Assembly (NCBI GenBank): GCA_026399735.1
Contig: JAPLQK010000110.1
Location: 1-59,517, forward strand
Length of the DNA: 59,517 nt
Direction: 5' to 3'
Source of the DNA: Pseudomonadota bacterium
GTDB lineage: Bacteria; Pseudomonadota; Gammaproteobacteria; Burkholderiales; Gallionellaceae
In this document: positions 47,617 through 54,579 of the stretch, piece by piece
Position numbering within the stretch: the first letter of the stretch is position 1
Layout of the letters: each line of letters starts with the position of its first letter
Made by a program: the position numbers and the translations under genes
Notes under the pieces: model-generated
Databases searched by the model: none
The model's input: the letters and a program-made list of their open reading frames with translations, nothing else
What the model was told of the DNA's origin: nothing

Positions 47617-47951
47617 TGAGTATTCCAGGCATACACCTGACCTGTATCGGCCGCGGCAATTACCTGCTCGAGCCGCTGCGCAGCCTGAATATTCAAAATA
47701 GCGGGCAGATAATGCAGGATGTCGTTGCGCTGTTACAACAGGAAAAGGCGAGGCGACTGTATTATGACCTGAATGGGCTACCTGTCATTGACCCTGCATA
47801 TTACGACTGGCTGGACAAGCTGGCGCGCATTTGCCTGACGGTAAACATCAAAATGATCTGTATCAATATGCAACCGACAGCAGCATTCACCTTATCCAGT
47901 TTTCTTGCCGGCAAACCGGCATTCGCAACCGCGCTGGGGGTTCCGGACTAA
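47616..47951 (+). CDS. RsbS-like single STAS protein with Pro at the phospho-site
   Basis: 111 residues, one STAS domain that aligns end to end with Bacillus RsbS by eye (YYDLNGLPVIDPAYYDWLDKL against the VIDLTSVDMIDSFIAKVL region; NMQPTAAFTLSSFLAG against GIQPAVAVTLIELG). The serine that RsbT phosphorylates in RsbS is replaced by proline here (P60). It therefore cannot be switched in the classical way. It may be a structural partner of the RsbR-like protein or use another site. Coupled to the rsbR-like gene by TGATG. Confidence 0.78.
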   Translation: MSIPGIHLTCIGRGNYLLEPLRSLNIQNSGQIMQDVVALLQQEKARRLYYDLNGLPVIDPAYYDWLDKLARICLTVNIKMICINMQPTAAFTLSSFLAGKPAFATALGVPD

Positions 47952-48022
47952 CGCTCTATTTATTCAGCCGGCGCAAGCCAGTTTGCGATACCATCACGGC
48001 TGATTTTTTGCCAGCCGATACC

Positions 48023-49993
48023 ATGACCACCGAAGTAGCCCGTTTCTTTTCCGAACAAAGCCCGCTTGCCACCGAGGTATCGTCGTTCCGTCCGCGCGCG
48101 CAGCAGCGGGAAATGGCGCTGGCCGTCGCAGATGCAATTAAAAACAACGCAATTTTGGTCGCAGAAGCCGGTACCGGCACCGGCAAGACCTTTGCCTATC
48201 TGGTGCCCGCCTTGCTTGGCGGCGGAAAGGTGATCATTTCCACCGGCACCAAAAACTTGCAGGATCAGCTGTTCCAGAAAGATTTGCCGATGGTGCGCGA
48301 TGCACTGAAAGCGCCCGTTTCAATCGCATTGCTGAAGGGTCGCGCCAACTATGTATGCCACTACCATCTGGAACGCACCGCAAGTGACGGACGTTTCGCC
48401 ACGCGTGAAGACATCAAGCATCTGGGCAAAATCAAAAAATACGCCAAAGTAAGCAATACCGGCGACAAGAGCGGTGTGGCCGATGTGCCGGAAAATGCAC
48501 CGATCTGGCTGCAGGTGACGTCGACGCGCGACAACTGCCTGGGCCAGGAATGCCCGAACCACAAGGAATGTTTCGTACTCCACGCCCGCACCGAGGCGAT
48601 GAAAGCCGACATCGTGGTGGTCAATCACCATCTGTTTTTTGCCGATGTGATGTTACGCGACGAAGGCGTGGCTGAACTGTTACCCGCCTGCAACACGGTG
48701 ATCTTCGACGAGGCCCATCAATTGCCCGAGACCGCCAGCCTGTTTTTCGGCGAAAATCTGTCAACTTCGCAACTAATTGATTTAGCTCAAGATACCAGAA
48801 TAGAAGCGCTGACTTCCGCCAAGGATTTTGCGCAATTACCCAAAGCCTGCGATGAACTGGACAAGGCCGCGCGCGATTTGCGTCTGGTATTCAAGAAGGA
48901 AGGCCGGATGCCGGCGATTGCGACCGAGAGTTTCAGGGAGTTTGCACCTGCCCTGAAGAATCTTGGCGAAAAACTGGCTCAGATCGGCAGCATGCTGGAA
49001 AAACAAGCGGAGCGCAGCGAAGGACTGGAGAATTGCTGGCAGCGCGCGCAAGCCTTCGCGCAACAATTAAAAAACTGGGTAGGGATTTCACCCCCACCCC
49101 AACCCTCCCCCTCAAAGGGGGAGGAAGATGGTTTTGTACGCTGGCTGGAGGTGTATCACCACTCGCTGCAACTGAACGCCACGCCGCTGTCCATCGCCGA
49201 TATCTTTGAAAAACAAATCGAAAGCACCGCACGCGCCTGGATCTTCACCTCCGCCACACTGGCCGTGAAACAGGATTTTTCCCATTACCAGAGCGAGATG
49301 GGCTTACTCAAAGCCACGACCGCCTGCTGGGACAGCCCGTTCGACTATGAAAAACAGGCCTTGCTGTATGTGCCGGGCAACTTGCCGGAACCGAACAGCG
49401 AAGGCTATACCGAGGCGGTGATTCAAGCCGCCCTGCCGATGCTCGAAGCCAGTCGCGGGCGCGCCTTTTTGCTGTTCACCAGCTTACGTGCGATGCAGCG
49501 CGCTTATGAAATACTGCTGGCCGAGTTCGACCGCAGAGGCTGGAACTACCCGCTGCTGTTGCAAGGTGAAGGTTCGCGCAACGAACTGCTGACGCGTTTT
49601 CGCGAACACGGCAATGCGGTGCTGCTGGGCAGCCAGTCGTTCTGGGAAGGCGTGGACGTCAGAGGCGAAGCCTTGTCGCTGGTGATCATCGACAAACTGC
49701 CGTTCGCACCGCCGGATGATCCGGTGCTGGCCGCGCGCATCGCACAAATCACCAAGCAGGGCCGCAACGCCTTCATGGAATACCAGTTGCCGCGCAGCAT
49801 CATCACGCTTAAACAAGGCGCGGGACGTCTGATCCGCGACGAAAACGACCGGGGCGTGCTGATGATCTGCGACCCGCGCATCATCACCAAGCAATACGGC
49901 AAACGCATCTGGCAAAGCCTGCCGCCGATGAAACGCACCCGGGTGGAAGCGGAAGCTGTAGCATTTTTTGATACCCAAAAGACCATCGAATAA
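48023..49993 (+). CDS. DinG/YoaA-type ATP-dependent DNA helicase (XPD family)
   Basis: 656 residues from ATG at 48023. Walker A EAGTGTGKTFAYL (49-61), four Cys spaced for a 4Fe-4S cluster (C112, C172, C177, C183), DEAH box VIFDEAHQLPET, and C-terminal helicase motifs FLLFTSLRAMQ, GSQSFWEGVDV and GAGRLIRDENDRG. It is a 5'-3' superfamily 2 helicase linked to repair and to unwinding R-loops or G-quadruplexes. A palindromic repeat inserted in frame gives residues ~356-370 (SPPPQPSPSKGEEDG). An upstream frame extension to 47831 would overlap the RsbS-like gene and lacks helicase homology. Confidence 0.92.
   Translation: MTTEVARFFSEQSPLATEVSSFRPRAQQREMALAVADAIKNNAILVAEAGTGTGKTFAYLVPALLGGGKVIISTGTKNLQDQLFQKDLPMVRDALKAPVSIALLKGRANYVCHYHLERTASDGRFATREDIKHLGKIKKYAKVSNTGDKSGVADVPENAPIWLQVTSTRDNCLGQECPNHKECFVLHARTEAMKADIVVVNHHLFFADVMLRDEGVAELLPACNTVIFDEAHQLPETASLFFGENLSTSQLIDLAQDTRIEALTSAKDFAQLPKACDELDKAARDLRLVFKKEGRMPAIATESFREFAPALKNLGEKLAQIGSMLEKQAERSEGLENCWQRAQAFAQQLKNWVGISPPPQPSPSKGEEDGFVRWLEVYHHSLQLNATPLSIADIFEKQIESTARAWIFTSATLAVKQDFSHYQSEMGLLKATTACWDSPFDYEKQALLYVPGNLPEPNSEGYTEAVIQAALPMLEASRGRAFLLFTSLRAMQRAYEILLAEFDRRGWNYPLLLQGEGSRNELLTRFREHGNAVLLGSQSFWEGVDVRGEALSLVIIDKLPFAPPDDPVLAARIAQITKQGRNAFMEYQLPRSIITLKQGAGRLIRDENDRGVLMICDPRIITKQYGKRIWQSLPPMKRTRVEAEAVAFFDTQKTIE
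49091..49124. repeat. Palindromic repeat inserted in frame in the helicase gene
   Basis: A C-rich lead (CCCCCACCCCAACC) and a perfect 9-base stem CCTCCCCCT / AGGGGGAGG with loop CAA (49104-49124). It is translated in frame as part of the helicase between two conserved regions. Elements of this type are common in intergenic proteobacterial DNA; a related C-rich/G-rich palindrome lies at about 51230-51250. Confidence 0.75.
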
Positions 49994-50058
49994 AATATTT
50001 ATTAACTTTCTGTTCTTTGGGGGTAGCGCCAAAACGCCAACCCTCGTATATTTCTTCT

Positions 50059-50078
50059 CCTGACGATCAGGCTTTTTT
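50059..50078 (+). terminator. Rho-independent terminator after the helicase gene
   Basis: CCTGA-CGA-TCAGG stem-loop (50059-50071) followed by C and six T. The stem is short. It lies between the helicase stop and dctP. Confidence 0.5.
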
Positions 50079-50119
50079 ACGCTGCCGATAAAATCATAAT
50101 TCATTCAGGGAAGACCATC

Positions 50120-51178
50120 ATGAAATTACGCACCGCAATGATATTTGTACTGGCAATGGGCATCAGCGGAATGGCGAATGCCGCCGGTGAAATCATCGTC
50201 AAATTCAGCCACGTGGTCGCCCCTGACACCCCAAAGGGACAGGCAGCTGAAAAATTCAAGCAACTCGCCGAAAAGCTCACCAAAGGAAAAGTCCGCGTCG
50301 AGATTTATCCGAACAGCCAGCTCTACAAGGACCGCGAAGAAATCGAAGCGTTGCAAAGCGGCGCGGTGCAAATGCTCGCGCCTTCGATGGCCAAATTCGG
50401 CCCGATGGGCGCACGTGAGTTCGAATTGTTCGACATGCCTTTCCTGTTCCCCAATCAGGAAACCCTGCACCGCGTGATGGACGGCGAAGTGGGCAAGAAA
50501 TTGTTCGCCAAACTCGACACCAAAGGCGTGACGGGTCTGGCCTTCTGGGATAACGGCTTCAAACAGATGAGTTCGAACAAACCGATGCACTCGGTGTCCG
50601 ACCTGAACGGTCTGAAGATGCGCATTCAATCCTCCAAGGTGTTGAGCGCACAAATGAAGACGCTGGGTGCCAACCCGCAAGTGATGGCGTTCAGCGAAGT
50701 GTACACGGCCCTGCAACAAGGCGTGGTGGATGGTACGGAAAATCCGGTATCCAATTTCTACACCCAGAAAATGAACGAAGTGCAAAAGCACATGACGATG
50801 TCCAACCACGGCTATCTGGGCTATGCAGTGATTGTAAACAAGGCATTCTGGGAAGGCTTGCCCGCCGATGTACGTGCCGGACTCACTCAGGCCATGAAGG
50901 AAGCCACTGCCTTTGAGCGCGAAATCGCACAAAAGGATAACGACGATGCACTGGCCCGCGTGATTGCCGCGAAGACCACCACCGTTTATCAACTCACCCC
51001 GGCGGAACGCGCCGAATGGCAAAAAGTATTGCTGCCCTTGCAAAAGGAATTTGAATCCGTCATCGGTGCAGATCTGATTCAAAGTGTGAATACCACAGCC
51101 GCCCAAGTCGCAAAGGAACAAGCCGCCGCGACTGCCGCTCCCGCCAAACCTGCTGCCAAAGCCGCTGCAAAGAAATAA
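50120..51178 (+). CDS. dctP: TRAP transporter substrate-binding protein DctP
   Basis: 352 residues. Signal peptide of about 21 residues (MKLRTAMIFVLAMGISGMANA). The mature part is a DctP-type periplasmic receptor: FSHVVAPDTPKGQAAEKF, VEIYPNSQLYKDREEIEAL, MRIQSSKVLSAQMKTLGANP and the family Arg in that segment that binds the substrate carboxylate. The C-terminus has an unusual Ala/Lys/Pro-rich tail (AKPAAKAAAKK). Together with DctQ and DctM it imports organic acids, probably C4-dicarboxylates, using an ion gradient. The substrate is not proven. Confidence 0.92.
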   Translation: MKLRTAMIFVLAMGISGMANAAGEIIVKFSHVVAPDTPKGQAAEKFKQLAEKLTKGKVRVEIYPNSQLYKDREEIEALQSGAVQMLAPSMAKFGPMGAREFELFDMPFLFPNQETLHRVMDGEVGKKLFAKLDTKGVTGLAFWDNGFKQMSSNKPMHSVSDLNGLKMRIQSSKVLSAQMKTLGANPQVMAFSEVYTALQQGVVDGTENPVSNFYTQKMNEVQKHMTMSNHGYLGYAVIVNKAFWEGLPADVRAGLTQAMKEATAFEREIAQKDNDDALARVIAAKTTTVYQLTPAERAEWQKVLLPLQKEFESVIGADLIQSVNTTAAQVAKEQAAATAAPAKPAAKAAAKK

Positions 51179-51180
51179 CC

Positions 51181-51226
51181 GTAGGTCGGGATTTATCCCG
51201 ACATGTCGGATTGAAACCCGACCCAC
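51181..51226. repeat. GTAGGTCGGG palindromic repeat, copy 2
   Basis: Begins two bases after the dctP stop. It matches the copy at 35990-36035 (GTAGGTCGGGATTTATCCCG...CCCGACCCAC) and is followed by a second short C-rich/G-rich palindrome (CTCCCCCTTGCCGGGGAAGG). Both lie between dctP and dctQ, and may reduce transcript reading into the membrane genes. Confidence 0.8.
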
Positions 51227-51271
51227 GCTCCTCCCCCTTGCCGGGGAAGGAACTGATAAGCCCAACCGGGA

Positions 51272-51790
51272 ATGGCAATGATCAATCGTTTTCTGAATCA
51301 CTTCGAGGAGTTTCTGATTGCCAGCTTCATGGCAACCGCGACGCTGGTCACCTTTGCCGCCGTGGTGATGCGCTATACCACCGGATCAGGGATAGACTGG
51401 GCGCAGGAACTCACCATTTATCTGTTCATCTGGATGGCCAAATTCGGCGCGGCTTACGGCGTGCGCACCGGCATCCACATCGGCGTGGATTTTCTGGTCA
51501 ACTGGGTGCGTCCGTCGATACGCCGCAAGATGATCATCACAGCCCTGTCACTCGGCATGATATTCACCGGGTCGATTGCCTTTTTCGGCGCGCGTTGGGT
51601 GATCTTCATTCACGGCACAGGACAAACATCGCCCGATCTGGAAATGCCGATGTGGATCGTCTATCTGGCAATCCCGTTCGGCTCAGGACTGATGTGCTAC
51701 CGCTTCATACAGGTACTGACGGCTTTTGTTAAAACCGGCGAACTGCCCACGCACAGTTTCGGCGGACATATCGATGAGGCGACAGCATGA
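51272..51790 (+). CDS. dctQ: TRAP transporter small membrane subunit DctQ
   Basis: 172 residues with four membrane segments (about 13-35, 50-68, 88-110 and 130-152) and the family pattern WAQELTIYLFIWMAKFGAAYGVRTGIHIGVD. DctQ forms the transporter with DctM. The ATG overlaps none, but the 3' end overlaps dctM by four bases (ATGA). The PFGSGLMCYRFIQVL segment near the C-terminus is typical. Confidence 0.9.
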   Translation: MAMINRFLNHFEEFLIASFMATATLVTFAAVVMRYTTGSGIDWAQELTIYLFIWMAKFGAAYGVRTGIHIGVDFLVNWVRPSIRRKMIITALSLGMIFTGSIAFFGARWVIFIHGTGQTSPDLEMPMWIVYLAIPFGSGLMCYRFIQVLTAFVKTGELPTHSFGGHIDEATA

Positions 51791-53076
51791 CCGCGCTGCT
51801 CATCATCAGCATCCTGCTGGTATTGCTGCTCACCAGCACACCGATCTCCATCGCACTCGGCACCACGGTGCTGATTTATCTGCTGGGGTTTTCCTCGTTT
51901 TCCATCGACACGGTCAACATCATCTCCCAGCGCCTGTTCACCGGTTTAGAGAGCTTTTCGATCATGGCGGTGCCGTTTTTCGTGCTGTCCGGCCAGTTCC
52001 TGATCGACGGCAAGATCGCGTCCCGCATCGTGCGTTTCGCCGGCAATCTGGTCGGCTGGATGCCCGGCGGCATGGCGATGGCCGCAGTGCTGGCCTGCGC
52101 TTTCTTCGCCACCATCTCCGGCTCCAGCCCGGCCACGGTGATGGCGATCGGTTCGGTGATGTTGCCTGCAATGATCAAGGCGGGTTATCCAAAGCGCTTT
52201 TCCATAGGCGTGATCACCTCGGCAGGTTCGTTAGGAATATTGATTCCGCCTTCCATCGTGATGATCATCTATGCGGTCGCTACCTCGGAGAGCGCGGGCA
52301 AACTGTTCATCGCGGGTATCGTGCCGGGCATCATGCTCGCCGTCATCATGATGTCGCTGGTATTCATACAGGCGAAGCGCAAGAACTTCCCCGTTGCGCC
52401 CAAACCCACCTCCGCCGAGTTCTGGCACTCGTTCAGGGATGCCTGGGGCGGGATATTCATGGTGATACTGGTCATCGGCGGGATTTACGGCGGTCTGTTC
52501 ACCCCCACCGAAGCCGCAGCGGTCGCGGCCGTCTATGCCTTTGTCGCCGCCAAGTTCTTCTACGGCGATCTCGACTGGCGTCAGGTTCCCAAAACCATAC
52601 TGAGCGCGGCGAACACCAGCGCCATGCTGCTCTACATCATCACCAACGCGATCCTGTTCTCGTTCCTGATGACATCAGAACAAATCCCGCAGGCAATGTC
52701 GGCGTGGGTCGTGGCGCAGCATCTGCAACCGTGGATGTTTCTGCTGATGGTGAATCTCTCACTGCTCGCCGCCGGACAATTCATGGAGCCGACTTCCATC
52801 GTGCTGATCCTGGCACCGCTGTTCCTGCCGATCGCCAGAACCATGGGCATCGACCCGATCCACTTAGGCATCATCATGGTGGTGAACATGGAAATCGGCA
52901 TGATCCATCCGCCGGTGGGACTGAATCTGTTCGTCGCCAGTCATCTGGCAAAGGAAGGTTTAACGGAAGTGTCGATTGCCACCTTGCCTTGGGTCGGCGT
53001 GATGCTGGTCTATCTGGGTCTGATTACCTATGTTCCCGCCATTTCCACCTGGCTGCCGCACCTGCTTTACAAATAA
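51787..53076 (+). CDS. dctM: TRAP transporter large membrane subunit DctM
   Basis: 429 residues with about 12 membrane segments and the DctM signatures VPFFVLSGQFLIDGKIASRI, ATISGSSPATVMAIGSVMLP, SAGSLGILIPPSIVMIIYAV and GMIHPPVGLNLFV. It is the ion-coupled transport channel. Translation is coupled to dctQ by ATGA. It converges with the Tgl-like gene only eight bases after its stop. Confidence 0.93.
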   Translation: MTALLIISILLVLLLTSTPISIALGTTVLIYLLGFSSFSIDTVNIISQRLFTGLESFSIMAVPFFVLSGQFLIDGKIASRIVRFAGNLVGWMPGGMAMAAVLACAFFATISGSSPATVMAIGSVMLPAMIKAGYPKRFSIGVITSAGSLGILIPPSIVMIIYAVATSESAGKLFIAGIVPGIMLAVIMMSLVFIQAKRKNFPVAPKPTSAEFWHSFRDAWGGIFMVILVIGGIYGGLFTPTEAAAVAAVYAFVAAKFFYGDLDWRQVPKTILSAANTSAMLLYIITNAILFSFLMTSEQIPQAMSAWVVAQHLQPWMFLLMVNLSLLAAGQFMEPTSIVLILAPLFLPIARTMGIDPIHLGIIMVVNMEIGMIHPPVGLNLFVASHLAKEGLTEVSIATLPWVGVMLVYLGLITYVPAISTWLPHLLYK

Positions 53077-53083
53077 CAGAAAA

Positions 53084-54274
53084 TCAGGGTTCTGCCAAAA
53101 CCGGCAGATCTTCAAATGCAAAGAAATACGGAGTTACCCTGAGCGTTTTAAGCAGGCCGCCCTTTGCGGGTGGCCGGCTTAAACGCTCAAGGTCTTGTGC
53201 CATCAAAGGCTTGATCTTTTGAAAATCGCGCGACCGGCTGAAAACACCGTTACGCCACTGATACACTTCATCGAGTTTCTGAAAATAGCTGTAGGAATGA
53301 TGGTTATCGTTATAGTAATCGTCGAATTTGTTTCGCCCCAGATAAATTGCATTTGAACCCTCATAGCCGGTTTTTGCATTGCTGACCGGGTCGGTATTCA
53401 ACAAATAAATCCAGTCTCCCGGAACGAAATTCATCGGCATGACATCCTGTTTTATTTTCAGCAGCTTACCCGGCAGATTCATGTCCTGCGGATCAAAACC
53501 TTTTTCAAAAGCCCACATTTTTGCAGGTTCAATACTCACCAATGGATCCTTATCAAAGGTAATCCTGTCCTCAACCAGTTCCAACTGATCAGGGGATCGC
53601 TTGATGCGACGGTAATAATCCAGTACGCCCTGCATCACCACCAGCTTGGTCGCCGTATAACAACCAATGGAATATTTGTGCTGATTCATGAATACATCAT
53701 TGAGCGCCTCATGCAGCGGATGGTTTGTCCTGGGTGTGCCGTTTTGCCAGTACCTGTTGTTCCATTTCGCATAACCGCCATCGGGCCAGATCCACGTCAA
53801 ATTCTCCGCCCATGCCACAATATTCTGACGGATCGCGACGTGATCCCGCACCGCTTCAATATCGCAGGCTTCATCTTTGAATTCAGTCAAACGGCCATGC
53901 TGAAGCAACGCCAGCATGATCTCTTTTCTGGAAACGGTGCTGAGCTTTTTGCGTCCGTTTCCGGCGGGAAGCGTGACAATTTCATCGTGAATTTGCAGCT
54001 CCGGACGTTGATTGAAGTCCAGCGTATTGGAATCATCAACGGGGCTATTCAGGGTATAAAGCAGGGCGCCGCTACCCGCCTTTTTGACAACCAGATTTGC
54101 TCTGATTTCCAGCGAAGACAGATAAGCATCCATGCCGGATTCAATCTTCGCCAGTCTGCCTGACGGGCAGGCAAAACGGATACCTGAATCTGCCGCCTGC
54201 GCAATTAAATCGGGCAGCGGGCCGGCAACAGCGAACCGGATAAAAAACATAAGACCCAACATTATTCTCAACAT
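53084..54274 (-). CDS. Secreted protein related to Tgl-type transglutaminase
   Basis: 396 residues with an N-terminal signal peptide (MLRIMLGLMFFIRFAVAG). Residues ~200-345 resemble by eye the Bacillus spore coat transglutaminase Tgl: a Cys in YSIGCYTATKLVVMQ (C205) against FECATAIVIIY, FVPGDWIYLLNTD against the GDCLYFKNPE strand, then GSNAIYLGRNKFDD and a His pair (H325-H326) against GENVILLGEDKYFAHG. The Glu next to the second strand in Tgl is Ser here. If functional it could crosslink or deamidate extracytoplasmic proteins. Assignment is tentative, as are the catalytic residues. It stands alone, convergent with dctM. Confidence 0.5.
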   Translation of the reverse strand: MLRIMLGLMFFIRFAVAGPLPDLIAQAADSGIRFACPSGRLAKIESGMDAYLSSLEIRANLVVKKAGSGALLYTLNSPVDDSNTLDFNQRPELQIHDEIVTLPAGNGRKKLSTVSRKEIMLALLQHGRLTEFKDEACDIEAVRDHVAIRQNIVAWAENLTWIWPDGGYAKWNNRYWQNGTPRTNHPLHEALNDVFMNQHKYSIGCYTATKLVVMQGVLDYYRRIKRSPDQLELVEDRITFDKDPLVSIEPAKMWAFEKGFDPQDMNLPGKLLKIKQDVMPMNFVPGDWIYLLNTDPVSNAKTGYEGSNAIYLGRNKFDDYYNDNHHSYSYFQKLDEVYQWRNGVFSRSRDFQKIKPLMAQDLERLSRPPAKGGLLKTLRVTPYFFAFEDLPVLAEP

Positions 54275-54300
54275 TTGTCACCTCTGTTTACAGCCTGCTG

Positions 54301-54576
54301 CTATCCTGTCCAGTTCCCCCCTTCCAGCACAAACCCGTTTCCGATCAGAGCCAGCTTTTCCATGCGCGTCAGTTTCTTGATCTCCATCTCGCGCCTGGAG
54401 GCAACCGACCTGTCCGTACAATCTTCCACATACACCAGCACTACCGGCCCGCGCGCCCGGGTGTACTTGGCCGCCGTGCCTGCATTATGCGCCGCAACGC
54501 GCTTCACCAGGTCGTTGGTGATGCCGCAATACAGCGTATTATCGGCGCAGCGCAGCAGATAGCAGACCCAGTTCAT
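54301..54576 (-). CDS. GIY-YIG domain protein (YhbQ-like)
   Basis: 91 residues, a bare GIY-YIG domain: YLLRCADNTLYCGITNDLVKRVAAHN, then RARGPVVLVYVE and REMEIKKLTRMEKLALI. Small YhbQ/UvrC N-terminal-like proteins of this kind are common; a DNA repair nuclease role is suggested by fold but mostly untested. The first strand has YLLRC and YCGIT in place of GIY/YIG, which is normal for this subgroup. It begins four bases after the lnt stop and may be co-transcribed. Confidence 0.85.
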   Translation of the reverse strand: MNWVCYLLRCADNTLYCGITNDLVKRVAAHNAGTAAKYTRARGPVVLVYVEDCTDRSVASRREMEIKKLTRMEKLALIGNGFVLEGGNWTG

Positions 54577-54579
54577 ATG

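Noticed and set aside
47831-48022. N-terminal extension of the helicase frame
   Set aside because: The extra 64 residues overlap the RsbS-like gene in another frame, have no helicase similarity, and ATG at 48023 begins the conserved N-terminus.
50084-50091. Exact sigma-28 -10 element GCCGATAA before dctP
   Set aside because: The bases 11 upstream (GATCAGGC) do not resemble TAAAGTTT and overlap a terminator stem, so it is probably coincidence.
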